In this document: one piece after another, positions 15,640 to 24,730 of the stretch
Layout of the letters: each line of letters starts with the position of its first letter
How positions within the stretch are numbered: position 1 is the stretch's first letter
The notes under the pieces: model-generated
What the model saw: only the letters and a program-made list of their open reading frames with translations
Databases searched by the model: none
What the model was told of the DNA's origin: nothing
From: Hymenobacter fodinae
Lineage (GTDB): Bacteria > Bacteroidota > Bacteroidia > Cytophagales > Hymenobacteraceae
Length of the DNA stretch: 64,000 nucleotides
NCBI RefSeq assembly: GCF_004745825.1
Contig: NZ_SRLA01000002.1
Location: 1,178,001 to 1,242,000, forward strand
Direction: 5' to 3'
Made by a program: the position numbers and the translations under genes

Positions 15640-18600
15640 ATGAGTACACTTCCTTACAAAAAGCTACTGTTGCGAAGTGCTGCGCTGGTTACGGCCGGCA
15701 GCCTGCAATCGTTTGTACTGCCGGCTGCCGCCTCAGCCCGGCTCACCACTGAGTCTGAAGCCGCTACCGCGCCACTGACGGCCGATGTGCCCGTCTCGGG
15801 CCGCGTAACCCAAGCCAACGGCGAAGGGCTACCCGGGGTGACAGTAGTAGTGAAAGGCACTAGCCAAGGCACTACCACCGATGCCACTGGTAACTTCAGC
15901 CTGAACGTGCCCGAAGGCAGTACCTTGGTATTCACCTACCTAGGCTACAACCGCCGGGAAGTGCCCGTAACAGGAGCAACTTCTGCTCTTGCTATTACTC
16001 TCAGCGAAGACACGCAGGCGCTGAAAGAGGTAGTAGTAGTAGGATATGGTACTCAGGAGCGTCAGAGCGTGACTGGAGCCGTAGCTTCGGTGTCGGGGCG
16101 GGAAATTGCCTCCCAGCCAGTACCCGATGCCGCACAAGCCATTCAGGGACGGGCTGCGGGCGTACAGGTTGTGTCTAACTCCGGGGCGCCGGGCGGCTCA
16201 GGCGGTACTTCTATTCGGGTACGTGGTATCACGTCGGCGGGTAATAATAGCCCCCTGTATGTAGTCGACGGCTTTCCGTTGCCTTCGGGTGATGACACCG
16301 TCCTGAACGCCATCAGCCCCAACGACATTGAGTCGATTGATGTGCTGAAAGATGCCTCCGCCACGGCCATTTACGGCCTGCGAGCCGCCAACGGGGTAGT
16401 TATCATCACTACCAAGCGTGGCAAAGCCGGTACTTCTAACATCAGCCTAGACGCCTACGTGGGCACCCAGCAGGTATGGCGCAAGCTTGATCTGCTAAAC
16501 GCTCAGGAGTTTGCAACTCTTAACAACGAGTCGCGCACGGCGGCAGGCGAGAAAATCATCCCGAAATATGCCAACCCTGCCTCGCTGGGTGAGGGCACCG
16601 ACTGGATGGATGAAATCTTCCGGAGCGCCAAAATTCAGAACTACGCCATTTCGGCTACCGGTGGGGGCGAAAAGGCTCGTTACGCGCTTAGTGGCACGTA
16701 TTTTCAGCAAGACGGTACCATTATTGGCACCAACTTCGAGCGCTTTACGCTGCGTGCTAACGGCGAGGTGCAGCTCAACAAAAAGCTAAAGGTGGGCAAC
16801 ACCCTGTCCCTTACGCACTACAACGAGCGCCTCGAAAACTCTCCTAACAACGAGTTTAGCGGCATTATCCAGCTGGCCCTACAGGCGCCGCCTACGGCAC
16901 CCGCCCGCAACCCCGACGGTAGCTTCTACGAGTACACTGCCGCCGACAACTACGGCGAGGAAAACCCCGTTACGGCAGCGTTGCGGCCCAACATCAAGCA
17001 CTTCCGCAACCGCGTCCTTACCACCTTCTACGCTGAGCTCGAGCCTGTAGCAGGCCTACGCTTCCGCACCAACGTAGGCGCTGACCTGGTATTTGACCAG
17101 CAGGACCGCTTTTATCCTTCTATTCCTGGCTCGGCTAAGTACACCACCAACAATGCCAGCCTGCAGAGCAGCTCGAATTATAACCCGAGCTACCTGATTG
17201 AAAATACGGCCACCTACGACAAGCTGTTTGCTGGCAAGCATCAGGTAACGTTCCTGCTAGGCCAGTCGGCGCAGCAGTTCGATAACTCCTACTTGGGCGC
17301 CAGCCGTACCGGCTATAGCCGTAACGATCTGCAGGTGCTGGACCGGGGGCCTTTCAACACTCAGATAAACAACTACGGCGGAAATGGCCGTAGCCGTCTG
17401 GCCAGCTACTTCAGCCGCTTGAACTACGAGTTTGCCGGTAAGTATCTGTTCTCAGCCATTGTGCGCTACGACGGCACTTCGGCCTTCGATCTGGGCAAGA
17501 AGTTTGGTTTCTTCCCCGGGGTATCGGCCGGTTGGCGCATTTCGGAGGAAGATTTCATGAAGGACAACAGTACCATCAGCAACCTAAAGCTGCGGGTAGG
17601 TTACGGCCGTGTGGGTAACCCCCTCAATGCTGGTACCTTCGGTTATCTCTCCACTATTAACTCCAGCACGGGTACGCAGTACGTATTCGGAACTGGCGCG
17701 CAAACCACGGTAACTGGTGCCGCGCCCACGCGTCTGCAGAACCGCGATTTGAGCTGGGAAATCAATGAGCAAACGAACGTAGGCGTAGACCTAGGACTAT
17801 TCCAGAACCGCGTGACAGCTGCCGTAGACCTATACACGCGTCGCTCGCCCAACCTGATTGCCGGCGTGCCGGTATCGGCCGTGTCGGGCACTACGGAGGC
17901 CGTGAACACCAATGCAGCCTCGGCCAAAAACAAGGGTATTGACGTAGCCGTTACGACTAACAACTTCGTGAGCGACAACAGCGGCTTTACGTGGTCGACT
18001 ACGCTCAACATCTCGGCTTACCGCAACGAAATTACCTCCTTGGGTAGTGGTCGGCCCTATTTTGGCCAGAGTATCCGGGGCGGTGAAACGCTAGTGCGCT
18101 ACGCAGCAGGAGTACCCTTCGGCTCCTTCTATGGCTACATAGCCGATGGGCTAATTCAAACTCAGGAAGAGCTGCGGACGCTGAATGCTGGCTCTAAAAC
18201 TGGCTTCTACCAGGAATCGGGCACGGCCCCCGGCGACATCAAGTTCAAGGATCTAAACGGCGACGGCCAGATTACCAGCGCCGACCAGGGCTACTTTGGT
18301 AACCCGAACCCCAAATTCACCTACGGCCTGAACAACACGTTCACCTACGGTGGGTTCGACTTGAATGTGTTCCTGCAAGGCTCGCAGGGTAACGACGTGT
18401 ATAACCTGAACCGCTACTACACGGAGGGCGGCCTATACGGCGCGGCTAACTCCAGCACCCTCACGCTGGAGCGCTGGACTGGCCCCGGCACGAGCAACAA
18501 CATCCCAAGGGCCATCTACAACGACCCCAACCGCAACCTGCGCGTGTCTAGCCACTACCTGGAAAATGGCTCTTACATGCGGGTAAAACTGGTGACGTTG

Positions 18601-18804
18601 GGCTACACGCTGCCTAAAACGCTGCTAGGCCAGTTTGGGGTGGAGCGCATCCGGGTGTACGGTACCGCCCAAAACCTCTTCACCTTCACCAAATACAAGG
18701 GCTTCGACCCGGAATTGGGTAACCAGGGCGGTAGCTTCGGCGTCGACCGCGGCATTTACCCACAGGCGCGCACCTTCCTGGCCGGCATTAACATTGGCTT
18801 CTAA
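15640..18804 (+). CDS. SusC/RagA family TonB-linked outer membrane transporter
   Basis: 1054 residues. After a signal peptide, a carboxypeptidase-regulatory-like domain (VSGRVTQANGEGLPGVTVVV ... FTYLGYNRREV, about residues 50-120) leads to the TonB plug (VTGAVASVSGREI, QGRAAGVQVVSNSGAPGG, SIRVRGITSAGNNSPLYVVD, KDASATAIYG, NGVVIITTKRG; about 140-250). The rest is a 22-strand barrel ending ARTFLAGINIGF with the terminal Phe. It imports oligosaccharides across the outer membrane using TonB energy, with the SusD partner encoded 62 bases downstream as its lid. It heads the carbohydrate operon. Confidence 0.97.
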   Translation: MSTLPYKKLLLRSAALVTAGSLQSFVLPAAASARLTTESEAATAPLTADVPVSGRVTQANGEGLPGVTVVVKGTSQGTTTDATGNFSLNVPEGSTLVFTYLGYNRREVPVTGATSALAITLSEDTQALKEVVVVGYGTQERQSVTGAVASVSGREIASQPVPDAAQAIQGRAAGVQVVSNSGAPGGSGGTSIRVRGITSAGNNSPLYVVDGFPLPSGDDTVLNAISPNDIESIDVLKDASATAIYGLRAANGVVIITTKRGKAGTSNISLDAYVGTQQVWRKLDLLNAQEFATLNNESRTAAGEKIIPKYANPASLGEGTDWMDEIFRSAKIQNYAISATGGGEKARYALSGTYFQQDGTIIGTNFERFTLRANGEVQLNKKLKVGNTLSLTHYNERLENSPNNEFSGIIQLALQAPPTAPARNPDGSFYEYTAADNYGEENPVTAALRPNIKHFRNRVLTTFYAELEPVAGLRFRTNVGADLVFDQQDRFYPSIPGSAKYTTNNASLQSSSNYNPSYLIENTATYDKLFAGKHQVTFLLGQSAQQFDNSYLGASRTGYSRNDLQVLDRGPFNTQINNYGGNGRSRLASYFSRLNYEFAGKYLFSAIVRYDGTSAFDLGKKFGFFPGVSAGWRISEEDFMKDNSTISNLKLRVGYGRVGNPLNAGTFGYLSTINSSTGTQYVFGTGAQTTVTGAAPTRLQNRDLSWEINEQTNVGVDLGLFQNRVTAAVDLYTRRSPNLIAGVPVSAVSGTTEAVNTNAASAKNKGIDVAVTTNNFVSDNSGFTWSTTLNISAYRNEITSLGSGRPYFGQSIRGGETLVRYAAGVPFGSFYGYIADGLIQTQEELRTLNAGSKTGFYQESGTAPGDIKFKDLNGDGQITSADQGYFGNPNPKFTYGLNNTFTYGGFDLNVFLQGSQGNDVYNLNRYYTEGGLYGAANSSTLTLERWTGPGTSNNIPRAIYNDPNRNLRVSSHYLENGSYMRVKLVTLGYTLPKTLLGQFGVERIRVYGTAQNLFTFTKYKGFDPELGNQGGSFGVDRGIYPQARTFLAGINIGF

Positions 18805-18866
18805 GAACTGCTGGTTTTCCACCACACAAGCCTGATTCCCACCTTCTTTTTTCGACGATACTACTC

Positions 18867-20351
18867 ATGATACATACAAAAAGCATGTGTGCCGCGCTGC
18901 TAACTCTAGGGCTGTTAGCTGGCTGCACCGAAGAATACCTGGACCTGCAACCGCGCGACGCGGTGACCACCGAAACGTTCTATAAGACCGAAACCGACGC
19001 CATTCAGGCTACCAACGCCGTGTACTCGCAGCTCAACCAGAGCGGCATGTTCAACCAAGCGCTGTGGGGTATCGGCGACATCATGTCGGACAACTCGAAT
19101 ACCGGGGGTGGGGGTGCCGCCGACGGTATTGAGTTTCAGCAGCTCGATAACTTCACCATCCCAACTACCAACCCCCTAACCACCAACCATTGGCAGCGGG
19201 CGTATCTGGCCATTGGGCAGGCCAACCAGGTGCTGCTACGGGTGCCCGACATTCAGATGACGGAAGCCATAAAGCAGCGCTGCCTCGGCGAAGCGGCTTT
19301 CCTGCGGGCCCTGTATTACTTCTACCTCGTGCGCGGCTACGGCGATGTGCCGTTGGTGCTCACGCCGGCCCAAAGTGCCGCTGAAGTGGCCAACATCACC
19401 CGCACGCCCGCCGCACAGGTGTACGCCCAGATTGTTAAAGACCTGCAGGATGCCATTACCAAGCTGCCCGCTACCGACTATACCGGCAACGACGTAGGCC
19501 GCGCCAACAAGTGGTCGGCCACGGCTTTGCTGGCCAAGGTGTACCTGACGCAGGGCGACATGGCCAATGCTGCCACTCAGGCCCGCGCGGTTATTTCGGG
19601 CTCGGGCAAGAGCTTGTGGCCCAACTTCGCCGATAACTTCAAGGTGGAGAATGAGAACGGCCGCGAGTCACTGTTTGAAGTGCAGTTTAAGTCGGGCCTC
19701 AACACGTATACCACCGATGGCCCCGGCTTCATTGGCAACGACTTCTGGGGACCTCGCTTTATCTATGTAGTGCCAGCCGGAGGCTATGGCTTCAACGTTC
19801 CGGAGCCCGACCTGGTGCGTGGGTATGAGAACGGTGATACGCGCCTGGATGCTACCATCATCCGTCCCGGCTTCGTGTACGCCGACGGTACCGTGCAACC
19901 CGCTACACTGGTGGGCTCGCCCAATGGCTACAACGTAAAGAAATTCTTCGTGGGCAAGGTGAATACCACCATCTGGGATTCGCCCCTGAACGTGCCAGTA
20001 CTACGTTTGGCTGAAATGTACCTGATTCTGGCTGAGGCTGTAGGGCCAACTGCTGAAGGGCTGGAAGCCGTGAACAAGGTGCGCCGCCGAGCCTTCGGCC
20101 TGCCCATTGATACGCCTTCGGCCCGCGACCTGACGGCTGCCACGCCCAACTTCAAGGATGCCATTCTGCAGGAGCGCCGCAACGAGCTGGCCTTCGAGAA
20201 CGACCGGTGGTATGACCTGAAACGGACGGGTAAGCTGATTTCCACCATGCGCGCTCAGGGCAAAGCCATACAGGACTTTAACGTGCTGCTGCCCATTCCG
20301 CAGGCCGAAATCAACGTGAACCCAAACCTGACACAAAACCCAGGTTACTAA
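18867..20351 (+). CDS. SusD/RagB family nutrient-binding lipoprotein
   Basis: 494 residues. Lipobox LLAGC with Cys20 as the lipid anchor. Typical SusD regions are YLDLQPRDAVTTETFYKTET near the start, WQRAYLAIGQANQVLLRVPD and LGEAAFLRALYYFYLVRGYGDVPLV, the TPR-like helices with KWSATALLAKVYLTQGDMANA, and a C-terminal block with LRLAEMYLILAEA, ERRNELAFENDRWYDLKRTG and PIPQAEINVNPNLTQNPGY. It binds glycan at the cell surface and pairs with the SusC-like protein just upstream. A stem-loop begins 10 bases after its stop. Confidence 0.97.
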   Translation: MIHTKSMCAALLTLGLLAGCTEEYLDLQPRDAVTTETFYKTETDAIQATNAVYSQLNQSGMFNQALWGIGDIMSDNSNTGGGGAADGIEFQQLDNFTIPTTNPLTTNHWQRAYLAIGQANQVLLRVPDIQMTEAIKQRCLGEAAFLRALYYFYLVRGYGDVPLVLTPAQSAAEVANITRTPAAQVYAQIVKDLQDAITKLPATDYTGNDVGRANKWSATALLAKVYLTQGDMANAATQARAVISGSGKSLWPNFADNFKVENENGRESLFEVQFKSGLNTYTTDGPGFIGNDFWGPRFIYVVPAGGYGFNVPEPDLVRGYENGDTRLDATIIRPGFVYADGTVQPATLVGSPNGYNVKKFFVGKVNTTIWDSPLNVPVLRLAEMYLILAEAVGPTAEGLEAVNKVRRRAFGLPIDTPSARDLTAATPNFKDAILQERRNELAFENDRWYDLKRTGKLISTMRAQGKAIQDFNVLLPIPQAEINVNPNLTQNPGY

Positions 20352-20360
20352 CGCGGAGGT

Positions 20361-20378
20361 GGGCTGTTGCGACAGCCC
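20361..20378 (+). other. Intercistronic stem-loop after susD
   Basis: GGGCTGT (20361-20367) and ACAGCCC (20372-20378) form a 7-bp stem with a TGCG tetraloop, without a U-run. It could slow 3' decay of the susCD message or lower downstream expression. Confidence 0.45.
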
Positions 20379-20541
20379 GCGGTATACGAGCAGGAGGAGC
20401 GGCGCCTAGCTGCCGGGCGCTGCTTCTCTTACCCGTAGCATTTGGGTGTTACTTTGATGCATGAATTGAGTTAGGTCAGTTGGCTCAGCCGTACGACCTT
20501 AGCTACTGCATCATCGTACTTGACTACATACCTTTCTGAGC

Positions 20542-22191
20542 ATGAAACTACCCCTGATCTTGATGCTGCTATCCGTGCAGCTGGTACCACTGGCAGAAGC
20601 CCAAACCAAAGCAAAAACGGCTTCTGCCAGTGGCCTAGCTGCTAACCGGGCGCAGGTAACCACTGGCCTACTCGAAGGCACCACGGCGGCTAGCGGCGTA
20701 CATGAGTTTAAAGGAGTACCCTTTGCGGCACCGCCCGTCGGAAACCTTCGGTGGAAAGCGCCGCAGCCGGTACAGAAATGGACCGGCGTGCGGCAGGCCA
20801 AGCAGTTCGGCCCCCGGGCCATGCAGCTTCCCCTGTTCGGCGACATGAACTTCCGCTCCAACGGGGTGAGCGAAGACTGCCTTTACCTGAACGTCTGGAC
20901 GCCCGCGAAGTCTAGTCAGGAGAAGCTGCCCGTGCTGGTGTATTTCTACGGCGGCGGCTTTGTGGCCGGGGATGGCTCAGAACCACGCTACGATGGCGAG
21001 AGCATGGCTAAGCGCGGTATTGTGGCCGTTACGGTAAATTACCGCCTCGGGATATTCGGGTTCCTGGCTCACCCTGAGCTCTCGCAGGAATCACCAAACA
21101 AGGCCTCCGGCAACTATGGGTTTCTCGACCAGAGCGCGGCCTTGCGCTGGGTACAGCAGAACATTGCCGCCTTTGGCGGCGACCCCAAGCGCGTGACCAT
21201 TGCCGGCGAGTCGGCGGGCTCTATGTCCGTGAGTGCCCAGATGGCTTCGCCCTTGTCTAGAACTCTGTTTGCGGGTGCCATCGGCGAAAGCGGCTCCATG
21301 CTGAACACCGGTTTTGGCCCCCTGCCGTTGACAGAAGGAGAGAAGAACGGGGTGGCGTTTGCCACTAGCCTAGGAGCCTCTTCGTTGGCTGCATTGCGCG
21401 CTATGCCAGCCCAGCAGCTGCTGGAGGCAACGGGCAAGCCGGGTATTCCGCGTTTTGCCCCCACCCTCGACGGCTACTTCTTCACGGAAATGCCCACGGC
21501 CACGTTTGCGGCTGGTAAGCAGGCCCATGTGCCCTTGCTGGTGGGCTGGAACTCTCAGGAAATGGGCTACCAGGCCTTGCTAGGCCAGGAGGCGCCCACG
21601 CCCGAGAGCTTCCGCCAGGCCGTAACCAAGCTCTATGGTGATAAGGCCGAAGAGGTGCTTAAGCAGTATCCTGCTACCACGGCCCAGGAAGCGGAGCAGG
21701 CTGCTACCGACCTGGCCGGCGACCGGTTTATTGCCTACAGCACTTGGAAGTGGGCCGATGCGCACAGCCAGACCGGCGGGCAGCCCGTGTACCGCTACTA
21801 CTACGCCCGGCCGCGCCCAGCCATGACCCCCGAAATGGGCAACGCTACGGCAGGCCTAGCGGGCGGTGTGGTAAAGCAACCCGCCTCGGCGCCGAAAGCA
21901 CCGCCCGCCAAGGGCGCCGTACACTCCGCCGAAATCGAGTACGCCCTTGGCAACCTGGCTACCAACAAAGTATACGCTTGGACGCCCGACGACTACAATG
22001 TGTCGGACACTATGCAGCGCTACTTCGCCAACTTCATCAAGACTGGCAACCCCAACGGCAGTGGCCTACCCAACTGGCCCGTGGCTACCGGCGCCCAGGC
22101 GCCCGTGCTGCACATTGACGTAACCACCCGCGTAGTACCCGACTCGCATCGGGCGCGCTACGAGTACCTCGACAAGCTGGCCACTAAGTAG
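20542..22191 (+). CDS. Secreted type-B carboxylesterase
   Basis: 549 residues with a signal peptide (MKLPLILMLLSVQLVPLAEA). The alpha/beta hydrolase of the carboxylesterase type-B family is clear: EFKGVPFAAPPVGNLRWKAP near the start, SEDCLYLNVWTP, the oxyanion region YFYGGGFVAGD, nucleophile motif GESAGSMS with Ser224, FGGDPKRVTIAG just before it, the acid near GWNSQEMGY and the catalytic His in HSAEIEYALGNL. It hydrolyses an ester, perhaps acyl decorations on the glycan handled by this locus. It lies 190 bases downstream of susD and is followed by a stem-loop. Confidence 0.92.
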   Translation: MKLPLILMLLSVQLVPLAEAQTKAKTASASGLAANRAQVTTGLLEGTTAASGVHEFKGVPFAAPPVGNLRWKAPQPVQKWTGVRQAKQFGPRAMQLPLFGDMNFRSNGVSEDCLYLNVWTPAKSSQEKLPVLVYFYGGGFVAGDGSEPRYDGESMAKRGIVAVTVNYRLGIFGFLAHPELSQESPNKASGNYGFLDQSAALRWVQQNIAAFGGDPKRVTIAGESAGSMSVSAQMASPLSRTLFAGAIGESGSMLNTGFGPLPLTEGEKNGVAFATSLGASSLAALRAMPAQQLLEATGKPGIPRFAPTLDGYFFTEMPTATFAAGKQAHVPLLVGWNSQEMGYQALLGQEAPTPESFRQAVTKLYGDKAEEVLKQYPATTAQEAEQAATDLAGDRFIAYSTWKWADAHSQTGGQPVYRYYYARPRPAMTPEMGNATAGLAGGVVKQPASAPKAPPAKGAVHSAEIEYALGNLATNKVYAWTPDDYNVSDTMQRYFANFIKTGNPNGSGLPNWPVATGAQAPVLHIDVTTRVVPDSHRARYEYLDKLATK

Positions 22192-22195
22192 CCAG

Positions 22196-22217
22196 CGCGC
22201 TTAGCGGGTTAAGCGCG
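22196..22217 (+). other. Stem-loop after the esterase gene
   Basis: CGCGCTTA (22196-22203) and TAAGCGCG (22210-22217) form an 8-bp stem with loop GCGGGT, starting 5 bases after the stop. There is no U-run, so it is probably a processing or stabilising stem. Confidence 0.4.
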
Positions 22218-22333
22218 GCCGCTAGGCCACTGTAACGAGCACTTACTAACACTGCGGCTTGCAATGGGTAGCCAGGGAGAATTTCCTGGTGCACCTGGCC
22301 TAGCTGCGTCTTTCAACTCCTTATTTCCTCTGC

Positions 22334-24610
22334 ATGTCCTCCCCATCCTCACGCGTAACGGCTCTTTTGGGCACCACTCTATTCTGCGCTATGACCAGCT
22401 TGAGCACGGCCCAAACCAAACCCGCCAATACTAAAAGCACCCAAACGGGCCAGAACCGGCAAGCCGCTTTAACGGTTAACGATGCTAAAATCGAGGCGCT
22501 CATCAAGAAGATGACGCTGGAAGAAAAAGTAGCCATGTTGCACGCCAACTCTGCGTTTGCAGCCGGTGGCATCAAGCGCCTGGGTATTCCAGAAATCATG
22601 ACGTCGGACGGGCCCCACGGGGTGCGCCCGGAGCAGGGCCGCGACTGGAAGGGCGTGAAGGGCGCCAACGATGCCGGCACCTACATGCCTACCAACAACA
22701 CGCTGGCCTCTACCTGGAACCCTACCCTGGGGTATGCCTATGGCACGGTGCTGGGCAGTGAAGCCAGATTCCGGGGGAAAGACATCATCCTGGGCCCCGG
22801 CATCAACATTGTGCGGGCCCCGCTGAACGGCCGCAATTTTGAGTACATGAGCGAAGACCCCTACCTGATTTCTAAGATGGTGGTGGGCTACATCCGGGGC
22901 GTGCAGGACCAGGGCGTGTCGGCGAGCGTGAAGCACTACGCAGCCAACAACCAGGAGGAGCACCGCAACGACATTGACGTAGAAATGAGCGAGCGGGCCC
23001 TGCGCGAAATCTACCTGCCGGGCTTCAAGGCGGCGGTGCAGGAAGGCGGGGCGCACACGCTCATGGGCTCCTACAACAAGTTTCGGGGGCAGTACGCCAC
23101 CGAGAATGCCTACCTCATGAACACCATTCTGAAAGGGGAGTGGGGATTTAAGGGATTAGTAATCAGCGACTGGGGTTCGGTGCATAACACTATGGATGCC
23201 CTGCGCAACGGCACCGACCTAGAGATGGGCACCGACCTGGCCCTGATGTATAAGAGCGTAGACCAGAGTGCTGCCAGCGGTGGGCCTTCCGCTTCGCGCA
23301 CCATCTACGACCAGTTTTATCTCGCCGATGCGGCATTGGATGCCATCAAGAAAGACAAGACTCTTGAACCCCTCCTCGACGACAAGGTGCGGCGCATATT
23401 GCGCGTGATGTACGCCACCAACATGCTGGATGGTGCCAAGCGCAAGCCCGGGGCCTATAACACCAAAGAGCACCAGGCCACGGCCCTAAAGGTAGCCGAG
23501 GAAGGCATTGTGCTACTGAAAAACGAGGGCAACATGCTGCCCCTGAAGAAGACGGTGAAGAGCATTGCCGTGATTGGCCATAACGCCACCCGCGAAAACT
23601 CCCTTGGTGGGGGTAGTGCCCAGGTAAAGGCGAAGTACGAAATCACGCCACTGCAGGGCCTGAAGAATGAGCTGGGCGACAAGGTGAACATCACCTACGC
23701 TCAGGGCTACAAAATTGCCCGCGACCAAAAAGCCGATCCGCAGATGATTGCCGAGGCCGTAGCCGCTGCCAAAGCCGCCGATGTGGTGGTGTATGTGGGT
23801 GGATCTACCCACGGCTACGACTACAGCAAGTGGAGCGATAACGCCTACGATGCCGAAGGCTTCGACAAGCCCGATATGAAAATGCCCTTTGGGCAGGATG
23901 AGCTAATTCAGGCGGTGCTCAAGGCCAACCCCAATACGGTGGTGGTACTGATGGGGGGCGGCCCAATTGACGTATCGGCGTGGGCCGGACAAACCAAGAG
24001 CATTGTGGAAGCCTGGTACCCCGGTATGGAAGGTGGCAATGCCATTGCCCACGTACTGTTTGGTGATGTAAACCCCTCAGGCAAGCTGCCCTTCACTTTC
24101 CCCGTGAAACTGGAAGACTCCCCGGCCCACAAGCTGGGCGAGTACCCCAGCACGCCCGGCAACCCGCTGAAGCAGACGTATAAGGACGACATCTTCGTGG
24201 GGTACCGCTACTACGATACTTACAACGTAGCGCCGCAGTTCGCTTTCGGACACGGCCTGAGCTACACCACGTTCAAGTACAGTGGCCTTAGTGTAACGCC
24301 TAGTGGCAAGAGTGCCACCGTGAAGCTGACCGTGACCAACGATGGAAAAACAGCCGGCGCCGAAGTGGTGCAGGTGTACGTGAAAGACGAAAAAGCCAGC
24401 GTGAAGCGCCCTGAGAAGGAGCTGAAGGGTTTTGAGAAGGTATTCCTGAAGCCCGGCGAATCGAAGGTGGTGACGCTGACCCTGGATCAAAACGCCTTTC
24501 AGTACTACGATGAAGGTAAGAAGCAGTGGGTGCTGGAACCCGGTAAGTTCGATGTGCTAGTGGGAGGCTCCTCGCGCGACATCCGGCTGACTGGCAACGT
24601 AACGCTCTAA
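22334..24610 (+). CDS. bglX: Glycoside hydrolase family 3 beta-glucosidase (BglX-like)
   Basis: 758 residues with a signal peptide ending STAQ. The N-terminal barrel starts IEALIKKMTLEEKVAMLH and contains KHYAANNQEEHRNDIDVEMS and the nucleophile Asp279 in GLVISDWGSVHN. The second domain (EEGIVLLKNEGNMLPLKK, SIAVIGHNA) and the C-terminal fibronectin-III-like domain (VKLTVTNDGKTAGAEVVQVY, KELKGFEKVFLKPGES) complete the standard three-domain layout. It removes terminal beta-glucose (or beta-xylose) from oligosaccharides in the periplasm. It sits between the esterase and GH31 genes and is closed by a strong terminator. Confidence 0.95.
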   Translation: MSSPSSRVTALLGTTLFCAMTSLSTAQTKPANTKSTQTGQNRQAALTVNDAKIEALIKKMTLEEKVAMLHANSAFAAGGIKRLGIPEIMTSDGPHGVRPEQGRDWKGVKGANDAGTYMPTNNTLASTWNPTLGYAYGTVLGSEARFRGKDIILGPGINIVRAPLNGRNFEYMSEDPYLISKMVVGYIRGVQDQGVSASVKHYAANNQEEHRNDIDVEMSERALREIYLPGFKAAVQEGGAHTLMGSYNKFRGQYATENAYLMNTILKGEWGFKGLVISDWGSVHNTMDALRNGTDLEMGTDLALMYKSVDQSAASGGPSASRTIYDQFYLADAALDAIKKDKTLEPLLDDKVRRILRVMYATNMLDGAKRKPGAYNTKEHQATALKVAEEGIVLLKNEGNMLPLKKTVKSIAVIGHNATRENSLGGGSAQVKAKYEITPLQGLKNELGDKVNITYAQGYKIARDQKADPQMIAEAVAAAKAADVVVYVGGSTHGYDYSKWSDNAYDAEGFDKPDMKMPFGQDELIQAVLKANPNTVVVLMGGGPIDVSAWAGQTKSIVEAWYPGMEGGNAIAHVLFGDVNPSGKLPFTFPVKLEDSPAHKLGEYPSTPGNPLKQTYKDDIFVGYRYYDTYNVAPQFAFGHGLSYTTFKYSGLSVTPSGKSATVKLTVTNDGKTAGAEVVQVYVKDEKASVKRPEKELKGFEKVFLKPGESKVVTLTLDQNAFQYYDEGKKQWVLEPGKFDVLVGGSSRDIRLTGNVTL

Positions 24611-24615
24611 CCTGG

Positions 24616-24646
24616 AAAGGGGTGGCCTAGGCCACCCCTTTTTTTC
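24616..24646 (+). terminator. Strong intrinsic terminator after the GH3 gene
   Basis: The 26-base palindrome 24616-24641 (arms AAAGGGGTGGCCT and complement) is followed by a run of T to 24645. Its centre is the double motif GTGGCCTAGGCCAC. It starts 6 bases after the stop, so the GH31 gene downstream probably depends on read-through or its own promoter. Confidence 0.8.
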
Positions 24647-24730
24647 GCTTCTACCACCTGGCCTATCCTGTTCACCACTCATCGGCTTTGAGCTTGCTAG
24701 GCCACCTATTTTGTACCACTTCCTTTCCGT